Positions 1-9,195 of a DNA stretch of 54,699 bases are shown in pieces. A program made the position numbers and the translations under genes. Source of the DNA: an uncultured Verrucomicrobiota bacterium (lineage in GTDB: Bacteria; Verrucomicrobiota; Verrucomicrobiia; Opitutales; Opitutaceae); the NCBI GenBank assembly GCA_903960515.1, contig CAJCBL010000247.1, positions 1 to 54,699 on the forward strand, read 5' to 3'. The notes under the pieces were generated by a model. The model worked only from the letters and a program-made list of their open reading frames with translations, had not been told where the DNA came from and did not search any database. Positions within the stretch are counted from its first letter, which is position 1, and every line of letters starts with the position of its first letter.

Positions 1-27
1 AATCGCGTGCAAGCACGCTCCTACAAA
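1..27 (-). repeat. REP-like palindromic element, cut by window edge
   Basis: An inverted repeat GCGTGC-AA-GCACGC (5-18) is followed by GCTCCTACA (17-25). Read on the minus strand this gives the TGTAGGAGCGTGCTTGCACG arrangement, the classic layout of bacterial REP sequences (conserved head plus short palindrome). The same TGTAGGAGC head occurs again at 33464-33472. The element is cut by the left window edge. Confidence 0.5.
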
Positions 28-191
28 TGAGTGGTTACGCCTAAGGGCGGCGAATACTCGCGCACCGGCCAGCCGGCAGGCATGCGCGGTATGCGCTAGT
101 GGGAGCAGTCTCACCCGGGCGCAACGCATCCCGCAGGCACTTCACCAGCGGCGCACGCGAAGGAGTCACAGAATGATCACCTCGTCTCCCC

Positions 192-1964
192 TCACTTCTT
201 GTAGAGCGGGCGCGCGGTGTAGCGGGTATGCAAAAGCTGGTGGGCCTTGGGACTGTTGGGACGGCCAAGGAAGTCGGCGTAAAGCCGCTGCACCTCCGGG
301 TTCTCATGCGAGCAGCGCACAGCGTGGTCGCGATCGTCCTGGTACAGGCCGGCGGTGCGCAGGCGGCGGCGCTCGTTGTCCACGCCGTAGGGCTGGCCAC
401 CGCCGCCGATACAGCCGCCCGGGCAGGCCATGACCTCGATGAAATGGTAGGGCGTATCCTTCCCGGCGGCTCGGGCAGCGCGGACCTGCTCGAGAACGGC
501 GGCCACATGGCTGAGACCGTGGGCCACGGCTACGCGCACTGTAGTGCCGTTTATGGGCACCGCTGCGGTCTTCACCCCTTCGAGTCCGCGCACCGCCTCG
601 AACTCGACCTTCCCCAGCTTCTGGCCGGTGGCGTAGTGCACGGCGGTGCGCAGCGCCGCCTCCATCACCCCTCCGGTTGCGCCAAAGATCGTGCCGGCTC
701 CCGTGTATTCGCCCAAGATGGAGTCCGCGGCGCCGTCGGGGAGATTGAGGAAGTCGATGCCCGACTGCTTGAGCATGCGGGCGAGCTCGCGGGTGGTCAG
801 TGCGATGTCCACATCCTTGTGACCCGAGGCGAACATCTCCTCGGTGCGCGAGAGTTCATACTTCTTGGCGGTGCAGGGCATGATCGATGCGACGAAGAGC
901 TTCGCGGGGGCGAGCCCGGCCTTCTCGGCGTAGTAGGTCTTGGCGAGCACCCCGAGAATCTGCTGGGGCGACTTCGCGGTGGAGAAGTTGTCGATGAAAT
1001 CCCAATGCCGCTTCTCCATGTAGTCGGTCCACGACGGGCAGCAGGAGGTGATGAGCGGGAGCGGGCCGCGCTTGTGTACGAAGCGCTGTATGAACTCGGT
1101 GGCCTCCTCCACGATGGTGACGTCGGCCGAGAAGTTGGTGTCGAACACCGCGTGGAAGCCCAGGCGACGCAGCGCGGTATACAGTTTCTTGGTAAGGTTG
1201 GTGCCGGGGGGCAGCCCGAAAGCCTCGCCTATGGTCACGCGCACGCTCGGGGCGATCTGCACCACGCAGATCTTTTCCGGATCGTGGAGCGCCGCCCACA
1301 CTGCGGCCGTCTCGTCGTTTTCCACGATCGCGCCGGTGGGGCAGTGCGCGGAGCACTGGCCGCATTTCACGCAAGGGGAGTCGGCCAAGAGGATGTCGCC
1401 GGCAGGGGCCATGCGGGTGTTGATACCGCGTTCGAGGAAGGAGAGCGCCCAGGCGTCCTGCATCTCCTGGCACACCTGGAGGCAGCGGCCGCATTTGATG
1501 CACTTCTCGAACTCCACGATGATCGAGCCCGTGGAGCGGTCGGCGGGCAGCTCCCGCACGTAGCGCTTGATCGGGGCCTCTCGCAGGTTGAAGTCGGCGG
1601 CAATGGACTGGAGCTCGCACTCTCCGTTGCGCCCACAGTTAAGGCACTCGGCCGGGTGGTTGGAGAGGATGAGCTCCAAGGTGGCACGACGCACCTCGAC
1701 GATCTCATGGTCGTGTGTGACAATCTCCATGCCGCTCTCCAACGGCGTGCAGCAGGCACGCAGGAGCCGCGGTCCTCCCTTGTTGCGCACGATGCACAGT
1801 CCGCAGGCGGCGGTGGGCAAGAGGTCCGGATGTTTGCAGAGCGTGGGGATCTTCACCGCCGCGCGGCGGGCGGCGTCGAGGATGCTGGTGCCCTCCGGCA
1901 CCTCCACGGGCAGACCGTTGACGGTGGCTTTGACGGTGGCCGTAGCGGCAGTGGCGATGCTCAT
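192..1964 (-). CDS. hydA: [FeFe] hydrogenase catalytic subunit HydA (trimeric NADH-linked type)
   Basis: This is the 590-residue catalytic subunit that interconverts protons and H2. The N-terminus is a plant-type [2Fe-2S] ferredoxin domain (Cys 43, 54, 57 and 71/72). It is followed by the His-ligated [4Fe-4S] site HPAECLNC (His 103, Cys 107, 110, 116) and two [4Fe-4S] sites (Cys 155/158/161/165 and 198/201/204/208). All three H-cluster signatures are intact: TSCCPSW near 306-312 (proton-relay and ligand cysteines), MPCTAKKYE near 362-370, and MACPGGCIGGGGQP in the C-terminal part. The enzyme should therefore be active. It is the last gene of hydCBA, three bases after hydB. The small-subunit domain is fused at the C-terminus, as in HndD/HydA of NAD(P)-linked enzymes. 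HydEFG maturases are not in the window. The protein is probably cytoplasmic, because no export signal is seen. Confidence 0.96.
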   Translation of the reverse strand: MSIATAATATVKATVNGLPVEVPEGTSILDAARRAAVKIPTLCKHPDLLPTAACGLCIVRNKGGPRLLRACCTPLESGMEIVTHDHEIVEVRRATLELILSNHPAECLNCGRNGECELQSIAADFNLREAPIKRYVRELPADRSTGSIIVEFEKCIKCGRCLQVCQEMQDAWALSFLERGINTRMAPAGDILLADSPCVKCGQCSAHCPTGAIVENDETAAVWAALHDPEKICVVQIAPSVRVTIGEAFGLPPGTNLTKKLYTALRRLGFHAVFDTNFSADVTIVEEATEFIQRFVHKRGPLPLITSCCPSWTDYMEKRHWDFIDNFSTAKSPQQILGVLAKTYYAEKAGLAPAKLFVASIMPCTAKKYELSRTEEMFASGHKDVDIALTTRELARMLKQSGIDFLNLPDGAADSILGEYTGAGTIFGATGGVMEAALRTAVHYATGQKLGKVEFEAVRGLEGVKTAAVPINGTTVRVAVAHGLSHVAAVLEQVRAARAAGKDTPYHFIEVMACPGGCIGGGGQPYGVDNERRRLRTAGLYQDDRDHAVRCSHENPEVQRLYADFLGRPNSPKAHQLLHTRYTARPLYKK

Positions 1965-1967
1965 GGG

Positions 1968-3998
1968 TCAGGCTCCTGCGGGGGTGACTACAGCGGGGGT
2001 GGGCACGGCCTCGGCCCCGCCGGTGGCGGTGCGGGCCATCTTGCGGGCGTAGCTGGGACCGCCCTCGATGTAGGCGCGGTATTCGTCGTCGAAATAGCGC
2101 AGCGTGGAGAGCACGGGGTTGGGCGCGGTCTGGCCCAGGCCGCAGAGCGAGCCCTTCTGCATCGCCAGGCAGATACGGCGCAGGATGACCAGATCCTCGG
2201 CGGCACCCCGGCCGCGGGAGATGCGGTCGAGCACCTGCAGCATCTGGTAACCACCGATTCGGCACGGAGCGCACTTGCCGCAGGATTCGTCCACACAGAA
2301 CTTCAGGAAGAACTTGGCGACGTCGACCATCGAGTCGGTCTTGTCCATGACGATCATACCGCCCGAGCCCATGATGGAGCCCAGCGACTGGAGCGTCTCG
2401 TAGGCTACGGGGGTGTCCAGGTGCTTGTCGGGGATCACCCCGCCGGAGGGTCCACCGGTCTGCACAGCCTTGATCTCGCGGTCCTCAAGCACGCCGCCGC
2501 AAATGTCGAATACGATCTGGCGCAAGGTCGTTCCCATCGGCACCTCGACCAACTGGGCCTGTTTCACCTTGCCGGTTACAGCGAAAACCTTGGTGCCGTG
2601 GGAGGTTTCGGTTCCGTAGCCGGAATACCACGCTCCGCCGCGCAATATGATCGCCGGAACGCTGGCGAGAGTCTCCACGTTGTTGATCGCCGTGGGCCGC
2701 CCCCACAGGCCGCGCACCGAAGGATATGGCGGGCGCGGCGAGGGGCTGCCTCGCCTGCCCTCGATGGAGGCGATGAGGGCCGTCTCCTCGCCGCACACGA
2801 AGGCGCCGGCCCCCAGGCGGATCTTGGCGTCGAAATCGAAGCCGCGCCCCAGGATGTTCTTGCCGAGCAGGCCGGCGGCGCGGGCCTGCTGGAGCGCACG
2901 CTCAACACGCTCCACGGCCTTTGGATACTCGGCGCGGATATAGAGGTAGCCCTGCGTGGACCCGATCGCATAGCCGGCGATCATCATGCCCTCGATCACG
3001 CTGTGCGGATCGCTTTCGAGCACGCTGCGGTCCATGAACGCCCCCGGGTCTCCCTCGTCGCCGTTGCAGATGATGTAGCGCTGCCCGGGCGGCTGCTTGC
3101 GGGTGAGGTCCCACTTCATCCACGTAGGGAAACCGGCCCCACCGCGCCCGCGCAGGCCGCTGGTCTTCATCTCCGCGATCACCTGCTCGGGCGTGAGCGC
3201 GAGCACCCGGCGCAGCGCCTGGTATCCATCGACCCGTTCGAGGTAGTCAGTGATCTCCTCGGGGTCGATCTCCCCACAGTTGCGAAGGACAATGCGCGCC
3301 TGCAGCTCGGGCTGCTTCCAGAGGAGGTCGTCGAGCACCTGCCGCTGTTGCACGGAGCGCTCGACAATGCGGGCCACATCGGGCGCGAGCACGTTGGTGT
3401 AGGTGACGCCACCCGGTAGCAGTTGCACCACCACGCCCTCGTCGTAGACGCCTAGGTCGAGCGCACGCACCACCTGCACGGTAGCGGCGAGCCCGCGGCG
3501 CTTGAGCTCCTCGGAGAAGGAGATCTGGAAGAACTGGGTCTTGCCCTCCCCGGGGCCGGAGTCTCGCACCAGCAGGTGCTCGACGGGTACCGAAATAGTG
3601 GTCCCACGCGGGCCGGTGGCGATCACATGGTCGTCGAGCAGGCGCCGCTCCCGCACATGGGCGTTGAGCAGCTCCGGCACAAGCGCGGGGGTCATCTGGC
3701 CGTAGAGCACGGGGGCCAGGCCGGCGGCGCGGATCTCCACAACGGGATCCGCCCACGAACGTCCGTGCGACCCCACCCGGAGCACCGGCAGCGGCAGCTT
3801 CTGCGCCGCCACCGCATCCCGGAGAGATTCGAACACCTCGGTGGCCCCGGCGGCGATGCCGCCGGTGTCGAGCTGCACGCGTATGAAATCGGTGGGCGCA
3901 GGGCGCCCTCGCTGCGCCAGAGCCTCGAGGGAGGCGGGCGTCACGGGCGCCACGGGGGCGGCGGCGGGGATGGGCGAGGCAGCCGCTACCGGGCTCAT
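1968..3998 (-). CDS. hydB: NADH-binding flavoprotein subunit of [FeFe] hydrogenase, NuoF-like, atypical N- and C-termini
   Basis: This 676-residue NuoF/HydB homologue should bind FMN and NADH and pass electrons to HydA. The core is canonical: [38 protein letters not shown], and the [4Fe-4S] motif ESCGKCAPC with a later SLCGLG cysteine. It departs from bifurcating HydB (for example Thermotoga) in two ways. The N-terminal ~250 residues look like two tandem thioredoxin-like domains with the [2Fe-2S] cysteines replaced (TGGIAAG and GSHGRSW where CxxGTGC and GCxGxC-type motifs are expected). The C-terminus stops at [18 protein letters not shown], without the usual 2x[4Fe-4S] ferredoxin domain. It overlaps hydC by four bases and sits three bases before hydA, so the three are probably one transcript. 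The identity is firm; the consequence for electron bifurcation is inference. Confidence 0.94.
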   Translation of the reverse strand: MSPVAAASPIPAAAPVAPVTPASLEALAQRGRPAPTDFIRVQLDTGGIAAGATEVFESLRDAVAAQKLPLPVLRVGSHGRSWADPVVEIRAAGLAPVLYGQMTPALVPELLNAHVRERRLLDDHVIATGPRGTTISVPVEHLLVRDSGPGEGKTQFFQISFSEELKRRGLAATVQVVRALDLGVYDEGVVVQLLPGGVTYTNVLAPDVARIVERSVQQRQVLDDLLWKQPELQARIVLRNCGEIDPEEITDYLERVDGYQALRRVLALTPEQVIAEMKTSGLRGRGGAGFPTWMKWDLTRKQPPGQRYIICNGDEGDPGAFMDRSVLESDPHSVIEGMMIAGYAIGSTQGYLYIRAEYPKAVERVERALQQARAAGLLGKNILGRGFDFDAKIRLGAGAFVCGEETALIASIEGRRGSPSPRPPYPSVRGLWGRPTAINNVETLASVPAIILRGGAWYSGYGTETSHGTKVFAVTGKVKQAQLVEVPMGTTLRQIVFDICGGVLEDREIKAVQTGGPSGGVIPDKHLDTPVAYETLQSLGSIMGSGGMIVMDKTDSMVDVAKFFLKFCVDESCGKCAPCRIGGYQMLQVLDRISRGRGAAEDLVILRRICLAMQKGSLCGLGQTAPNPVLSTLRYFDDEYRAYIEGGPSYARKMARTATGGAEAVPTPAVVTPAGA

Positions 3999-4693
3999 GG
4001 CTTGGCCTCCTTGGCGGCGGCGGCCGCGCGTATTCCGGCGATGAAGCCGGCGATTTCAGTGGGTTTCACCCGGCCGTGGGTCTTGCCGTCGCAGACCACA
4101 GCCGGCGACATCCCGCAACAGCCGATACAGCGCACGACCTCGACGTGGAACTCTCGGTCGGCGGTGGTCTGCCCCTCGCCCACGCCCAGCTGGGAGCGCA
4201 GCTCGTTGAGCAGGCCGGCGGCGTCCTTGAGGTAGCAGGCGGTGCCGTTGCAGACGGTCACATTGTGCTTACCGGGGGGCTGGAGCTTGAAATAGTGGTA
4301 GAACGTGATGACTTCGTAGATGCGCGCCAGCCGCACGCCCAGCTCGCGCGAGAGCTCCATGGCCACCTCACGCGGCACGTAGCCGTATTGGTTCTGTATG
4401 GCATGGAGGATCATGATGAGGTTGCCCTCCTCATCCTTCCAACGGGCCACGTGGGCCTGCACATCGCGGCGCACGCCGCCCTCAAGCTTGCCCTGGATGC
4501 GCTTGAGCCGCTCCATCTTCACTTCGAGCAGTCGGGCGATCTCGTCGCCGATCTGATGGGGGATGTATCCGTGCTTGCGCTCGATCTCCTCGAGCATGGT
4601 GAGCAGCGCGACCTCGTCCTGTTTCCACGGTTCCGGGGACGCAGGCGGTGGAGCTACTGGGGCGGGCGGGTGTAATTGCTCGGTGGGGTTCAT
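3995..4693 (-). CDS. hydC: NuoE-like [2Fe-2S] subunit of [FeFe] hydrogenase, with duplicated helical domain
   Basis: This 232-residue NuoE/HydC homologue is the thioredoxin-fold [2Fe-2S] subunit that pairs with HydB. The cluster ligands are visible as [12 protein letters not shown] and [10 protein letters not shown] in the C-terminal half. NuoE proteins normally have one N-terminal helical bundle (ILxxIQxxxGYxPxxxxxxLAxxL). Here it occurs twice: [20 protein letters not shown] at about residues 30-50 and [20 protein letters not shown] at about 92-111. This explains the extra length over the usual ~160 residues. A Pro/Ala-rich leader precedes it. It is the first gene of hydCBA; its stop overlaps the hydB start (ATGA-type coupling), and the operon diverges from the uracil-DNA glycosylase gene across ~260 bp. 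Confidence 0.94.
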   Translation of the reverse strand: MNPTEQLHPPAPVAPPPASPEPWKQDEVALLTMLEEIERKHGYIPHQIGDEIARLLEVKMERLKRIQGKLEGGVRRDVQAHVARWKDEEGNLIMILHAIQNQYGYVPREVAMELSRELGVRLARIYEVITFYHYFKLQPPGKHNVTVCNGTACYLKDAAGLLNELRSQLGVGEGQTTADREFHVEVVRCIGCCGMSPAVVCDGKTHGRVKPTEIAGFIAGIRAAAAAKEAKP

Positions 4694-4955
4694 GTTCGCA
4701 CCTCAGGGTTTGAGCGGAGGCTGTACGAGGTTTTCGCAGTCGGAAAACTGGAGGCGGGGCGGCGGAGAGTACCGAAACCTGCATCGGGCGCAAATCGGCG
4801 GACGGAATCGCGCTTGAAAAGTCGGCTCGCGTATCGGGTTTTCGGGTTGTGGTGGCTTCGCCCCGCCTACACCAACCGGCCGCCAATCGAACTGCGTCAC
4901 GTCACCGAGCGCTTACGGCTCGCGCCAGCCGGCCTCTGCGGCTGAAGCTGTGCGC

Positions 4956-5573
4956 ATGCCCGCCGACCCTCTGCGTCGCCACCTTGCCGATCTAAGCGCC
5001 TGCACCCTGTGCCCGCGCATGCACAAGCCGGTTGTGGTCGGCCGGCCGGTACACAGCCGGGTACTGCTCGTCGGGCAGGCGCCGGGCGACAAGGAGCCGG
5101 TGCTGGGCCGCCCCTTCGCTTGGACCGCAGGCAAGACGCTCTTCAAATGGTTCAACTCCGCGCTCGGCTGGAGCGAGGACGAGACGCGAGATCGCGTCTA
5201 CTTCGCCGCAGTGTGCCGCTGCTTCCCCGGCAAGAGGGCCGAGGGCGGGGACCGTGTGCCCGACGACGCGGAGATCGCCAACTGTTCGCGCTGGCTAGAG
5301 GCCGAGATGGAACTGCTGCGGCCCACGCTGGTGATCGCGGTGGGCAAGCTGGCGATGCACCAGTTTCTGGAGCCGGCGCTGCTCACTGAGCGCATCGGCC
5401 AACTCTTCCCGACACAGTGGCGAAGCCACCGTTTCGATATGCTGCCGCTGCCCCACCCCTCCGGCGCCTCGACCTGGCATCGCGTGGAGCCCGGCAAGTC
5501 TCTCCTGGCCCACGCACTGCGCCGGCTGGCCGAGCACGAGGCCATAAGGGCGCTAGGCGCAGCGAAAATGTAG
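4956..5573 (+). CDS. Uracil-DNA glycosylase, [4Fe-4S] family
   Basis: This is a 205-residue uracil-DNA glycosylase of the iron-sulfur group (family 4/5-like), which removes uracil from DNA in base excision repair. The N-terminal CTLCPRM supplies two cluster cysteines; CRCF and NCSRW further on supply the others. The active-site motif GQAPGDKE (GEAPGxxE in the family) is followed by GRPFAWTAG, and the second motif LPLPHPSG is present near the C-terminus. ATG at 4956 was chosen over an upstream GTG at 4950 because the family starts just before the CxxC. It is transcribed away from hydCBA. Which of families 4 and 5 it belongs to cannot be settled by eye. Confidence 0.88.
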   Translation: MPADPLRRHLADLSACTLCPRMHKPVVVGRPVHSRVLLVGQAPGDKEPVLGRPFAWTAGKTLFKWFNSALGWSEDETRDRVYFAAVCRCFPGKRAEGGDRVPDDAEIANCSRWLEAEMELLRPTLVIAVGKLAMHQFLEPALLTERIGQLFPTQWRSHRFDMLPLPHPSGASTWHRVEPGKSLLAHALRRLAEHEAIRALGAAKM

Positions 5574-5827
5574 AGCGCCGAAGCCCAGGGGAAATTACGG
5601 GAGGCCCACACTTGCCCACGGTTACGCATTCGCGGATACTCGCCGCACCCGCTAGGCCCGCGCCCCCACCCCGCCGCCGGATATTCCGAAAACTTTCTAA
5701 GAAATATGCCGCTCGAGTGTCTTAACGGGAGGGGCCGCCATCGACTCCACATTTCTCCGCCATGGAATCCCCGGCTTTCGCCCACGCTGCCCCACCCCGC
5801 CCCCAACCGGCAGCGGAGTTCCGTGCG

Positions 5828-6337
5828 ATGAGCGCCCCCTCCCGTCCCACGCTCGCCGCGCTCTTTGAATCCGAGGAAAGCGGACTACTCCGCTACGCCC
5901 TTGGGCTCGTAGGCAGGCGGTCTGTAGCCGAAGAGTTGGTGCAGGAGTCGTTTCTGCGGCTCCATCAAGTATGGGACCAAGTGGAGAACCCTCGGGCCTG
6001 GCTCTACCGCAGCCTGCGCAACCTCGCGCTCAACCACCTGCGCGACCACCCGCCCGAAACCGAGCTCACCGAGGAGACCGCCAACAGCGACGCCCGCCCC
6101 GCCGCCGAGCAACTCGGCCGCGACGAAGCCATCGGCACCGTGCGCCTGCGGCTCGCCGAACTGCCCGATGCGGACCGCCGCCTCCTCCGCCTGAAATACC
6201 ACGACGACCTGAAATACCAGGACATCAGCCGCCACACCGGCCTGAGCGTCGGGAACGTGGGATACCGCCTGCACCACCTCTTGAAGACGCTCGCCGACGA
6301 CCTGCGCCGCGTAGGCATCGAAGGGAGCCGGGGCTAA
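5828..6337 (+). CDS. RNA polymerase sigma factor, ECF type
   Basis: This is a 169-residue sigma-70 family factor of ECF type. Region 2 is seen as LLRYALGLVG...AEELVQESFLRLHQVW...NPRAWLYRSLRNLALNHLRD. Region 4 is a helix-turn-helix, ELPDADRRLLRLKYHDDLKYQDISRHTGLSVGNVGYRLHH. The ATG at 5828 is preferred because GGAG lies about ten bases upstream and the protein then starts where ECF factors usually do; an in-frame ATG at 5762 would add 22 Pro/Ala-rich residues with no visible ribosome site. The next gene begins four bases after the stop and encodes a membrane protein with an anti-sigma-like cytoplasmic head, so the two probably form a sigma/anti-sigma pair. Confidence 0.9.
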   Translation: MSAPSRPTLAALFESEESGLLRYALGLVGRRSVAEELVQESFLRLHQVWDQVENPRAWLYRSLRNLALNHLRDHPPETELTEETANSDARPAAEQLGRDEAIGTVRLRLAELPDADRRLLRLKYHDDLKYQDISRHTGLSVGNVGYRLHHLLKTLADDLRRVGIEGSRG

Positions 6338-6341
6338 CACC

Positions 6342-9011
6342 ATGAATCACGATACCATTCCCCCCGTACCACCCGCCGACCCCGAATTGGAGGCGCGCAT
6401 TGTCGCCTGGGTGGCCGGCGAAGCATCGGCCTTCGAGATCGAGACCTTGCAGGCCGCCATCGCCGCCCACCCCGAGCTCGCCGTCTTCAAACGCCGGATC
6501 GAAGCCGTGCACGGACTCGTAGCCGAAGCCGCGCGCCCCGACCGCGCCCCGCTGCGCCTCACGCCCGAACGGCGGGCGAAACTGCTGCAAACCATCGGCG
6601 TGGCCGAGTCCGGCGTATCCGGTTCCACGGCCACCACCACCGGCCCGCGCGCCGCGTCAGCCAGAGGGAAAGCCGTGGTGATGCCCGGAGCGAAGAAGCC
6701 CAAGCAGCCGTTCTGGACCCAGCACTGGTTCTACTCCGCCGCAGCGTGTGTGGCCTTTGCCACAATCCTCTTCGTGCTGCCCCTCACCGAGCACTTCTCG
6801 CCGGCAAGGATGGCCCACGTGATCCCTTTGGAGATGCCGAGTTCAGCAGGAGATGAAGAGGGAGAAGAGGGTGCGCGCTTGGCCGAACCGCTCAGCGTAG
6901 CAGCGGAGCCCGAAGCCCCCACCGTGTACAAGGTCGAAATGCCAAGGGTGTCATCGGCCATGATGATGAGGTCATCTTCCCCCGAAATGGTGACACTGGG
7001 CCAACTGGAGAAGGGCACCCCCACGAAGACGGGCCCCCAGCTAAGTGACCTGAAGATGCGCGCTGCCGTCGGTTTCGCTGCCACCGCAAAGGAAGATCGT
7101 CGCATATATGGAAGTTCTACGACAAACGCTCCGTCTGCGGCACCAGCCAAGCGGCAAGCCAATCAACAGCCCACCCGTCCAGCAGCCCCAGCCGACGAAA
7201 ACGATGTGGTAGTGCTCTCTCCCTTCGTAGTCGCGAGTTCAGACGACGCAGGCTACGGCGCCACCTCCACCCTCGCAGGCACCCGCGTTCGCAAGGAGCT
7301 GAAGGATACCAGTTCAGCGATCTCCGTGGTCACCCAAAATTTCCTCAAAGACACCGGGGCCACCGCCAACAAGAGCCTGCTTGATTACACATCGGCAACC
7401 GAGACAGGGGGCGTGCGCGGCCACTTTCTGGATTCACAAAAAGGCAAGCGTGGCAGCACCGGCCAGAACCGCCCCAAGCGCCCCGCCCCCTCGGCCACCT
7501 CTGCCGGCATGGGGCCAGGTGCCGCAGAAGGCTCCTTCGCCGGGCTGGAGCAGAAGCAAAAGAAGGCTGATCGCTCCGATCGGTCAGCTCCGACCGATCA
7601 GTCGGATAAGCCCGTGATCACCGGCGCCGATTCGCCCACCCTCGACCAGCCCCAGCCGCCCACCCCTCCCCCACCCACCCTAGAGGAGGTCAGCGCCGCA
7701 CAGGAGGCAGTGTCCACGTTCTCCCTCCACGTGAGCGACGTCTCCTTCAAGCTCGCACTCGCCGCACTCGCCTCAGGCACCTGGCCCGACCGCGCCACCA
7801 TCCGCCCGGAGGAGTTCTACAACGCCTTCGACTACGGCGACCCCGCCACCGCCGCCTCCGAAAAGATCTCCTGCCGCGTGGAGCAGGCGGCCCACCCCTT
7901 CGCCCAACAGCGCAACCTCGTGCGTATCGCCATGCGTGTGCCGGCCACCGGCCGAGGAGCCGGCCAGCCGCTCCACCTCACCGTGTTGCTGGATACATCC
8001 GGCTCCATGGAGCGGCCCGACCGCCGCGCCACTGTGCGCGCCGCGCTCGCCACGCTTGTAGGCCTGCTCGGCCCAGCCGACCGGCTCACGCTCATCGGCT
8101 TCGCCCGCCAACCGCGCCTCTTGGCCGAGGCCCTCGACGGCAACCACGCCAACCAGGCCCTCGACCTGCTCGACCGCACTCCCGCCGAAGGCGGTACCAA
8201 CCTTGAGGAGGCGCTGCGCCTTGGCAGCGAGCTCGCGCGTCGCCAGTACGTCGCCACAGCGCAGAACCGCATCGTCCTGCTTACCGACGGCGCCGCCAAC
8301 CTCGGCGCCGCCGACCCCGAGCGCCTCGCCGCCGCTGTGGAGTCGTTGCGCGCTCAACGTATCGCCTTCGACGCCTGCGGCGTGGGTCTCGACGGCCTCG
8401 ACGACACCATTCTCGAAGCGCTCACCCGCAAGGGCGACGGCCGCTACTACGTGCTCAACTCGGCCGAGTCGGCCGACGCCGGATTTGCTCGCCAGATCGC
8501 CGGTGCGCTGCGCCCGGCCGCCGAGAACGTGAAGGTGCAGGTGCGCTTCAACCCGTCGCGTGTGGGCCGCTACCGTCTCGTGGGCTTCGAGAAGCACCGC
8601 CTGCGCGAGGAGGACTTCCGCAACGACTCCGTGGATGCCGCCGAGCTCGCCGCCGAGGAGGCCGCAGTGGCCGTGTACGAGATCGAGGCCAAGCCCCAGG
8701 GCGAAGGCGATCTTGGAGAGGTGTTCGTGCGCTTCCGCGACGCCGCCACCAAGGCGATGGTCGAGCGTTCCTGGGCGCTGCCCTACGAAGCGCGAGCTGC
8801 CGCCTTCGATCGCGCCGCGCCCAGTCTCCAACTCGCCGGCACGGCCGCGATGCTCGCCGAGAAGCTGCGCGGCGGCCCCGCTGGCGACAGGGTGGAGCTC
8901 GATACCCTCGCGCCGATCGTCAACGCGCTGCGCGGCCGCCACCCCGACGACAAGCGCCTCCAGGAGCTGGCGACGATGTTTGAGCAGATGCGCAAGCTCC
9001 AGGGCAAATGA
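6342..9011 (+). CDS. Membrane VWA-domain protein with anti-sigma-like head and TonB-plug-like insert
   Basis: This is an 889-residue chimera. Residues 1-120 form an acidic/helical cytoplasmic region (ARIVAWVAGEASAFEIETLQ) that resembles anti-sigma heads and directly follows an ECF sigma gene. One membrane helix lies at about 129-149. Residues ~287-363 match the plug start of Opitutaceae TonB-dependent receptors (VVVLSPFVV, TLAGTRVRKELKDTSSAISV, LLDYTSATETGGVRG), but no barrel follows. After a Lys/Pro/Asp-rich linker comes a VWA-N/VWA unit with an intact MIDAS (DTSGS near 550, GGTNLEEAL, LLTDGAANLG) and a DUF3520-like C-terminus, as in YfbK proteins. It probably spans the inner membrane with the VWA domain outside. 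A palindromic repeat is embedded in frame at 7578-7599. The VWA assignment is firm; the anti-sigma role is inferred from position. Confidence 0.85.
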   Translation: MNHDTIPPVPPADPELEARIVAWVAGEASAFEIETLQAAIAAHPELAVFKRRIEAVHGLVAEAARPDRAPLRLTPERRAKLLQTIGVAESGVSGSTATTTGPRAASARGKAVVMPGAKKPKQPFWTQHWFYSAAACVAFATILFVLPLTEHFSPARMAHVIPLEMPSSAGDEEGEEGARLAEPLSVAAEPEAPTVYKVEMPRVSSAMMMRSSSPEMVTLGQLEKGTPTKTGPQLSDLKMRAAVGFAATAKEDRRIYGSSTTNAPSAAPAKRQANQQPTRPAAPADENDVVVLSPFVVASSDDAGYGATSTLAGTRVRKELKDTSSAISVVTQNFLKDTGATANKSLLDYTSATETGGVRGHFLDSQKGKRGSTGQNRPKRPAPSATSAGMGPGAAEGSFAGLEQKQKKADRSDRSAPTDQSDKPVITGADSPTLDQPQPPTPPPPTLEEVSAAQEAVSTFSLHVSDVSFKLALAALASGTWPDRATIRPEEFYNAFDYGDPATAASEKISCRVEQAAHPFAQQRNLVRIAMRVPATGRGAGQPLHLTVLLDTSGSMERPDRRATVRAALATLVGLLGPADRLTLIGFARQPRLLAEALDGNHANQALDLLDRTPAEGGTNLEEALRLGSELARRQYVATAQNRIVLLTDGAANLGAADPERLAAAVESLRAQRIAFDACGVGLDGLDDTILEALTRKGDGRYYVLNSAESADAGFARQIAGALRPAAENVKVQVRFNPSRVGRYRLVGFEKHRLREEDFRNDSVDAAELAAEEAAVAVYEIEAKPQGEGDLGEVFVRFRDAATKAMVERSWALPYEARAAAFDRAAPSLQLAGTAAMLAEKLRGGPAGDRVELDTLAPIVNALRGRHPDDKRLQELATMFEQMRKLQGK
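7578..7599. repeat. Palindromic repeat, intragenic copy
   Basis: The perfect inverted repeat GATCGGTC-N6-GACCGATC lies inside the VWA gene and is translated as part of a Ser/Asp/Arg-rich linker (SDRSAPTDQSD). The identical 22-base sequence recurs at 9044-9065, just after the stop codon of the same gene. Confidence 0.8.
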
Positions 9012-9031
9012 GCCCCCCTCGCGCTCCCCTC

Positions 9032-9065
9032 ACCGATCCGTCGGATCGGTCAGCTCCGACCGATC
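9032..9065. repeat. Compound palindromic repeat downstream of the VWA gene
   Basis: Two overlapping palindromes share sequence. ACCGATCC-GTC-GGATCGGT occupies 9032-9050, and GATCGGTC-N6-GACCGATC occupies 9044-9065; the latter is identical to 7578-7599. They can form alternative hairpins 20-55 bases after the VWA stop. No T-run follows, so this looks more like a REP-type or RNA-stabilising element than an intrinsic terminator. Confidence 0.7.
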
Positions 9066-9195
9066 TGCCCGACCCCTGACATCCCCCTGACAAATTTCTT
9101 ACCTGTCCCTTACGACATTCCGCGGCGGCTATGAGACTATCAACCCCACCGGTTCCACCGGCCGCCAACTGTATTTCCCAAACAAAGGCACTCCC

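Noticed and set aside
228-3419. Very long open frame on the plus strand opposite hydA/hydB
   Set aside because: High-GC antisense shadow. The minus strand carries clear hydrogenase motifs, and the plus-strand translation is low-complexity Gly/Ala/His without domains.
3654-3887. Frameshift or sequencing error causing loss of HydB N-terminal cysteines
   Set aside because: The frame is open and collinear with the thioredoxin-like fold throughout, so loss by substitution is more likely than by frameshift.
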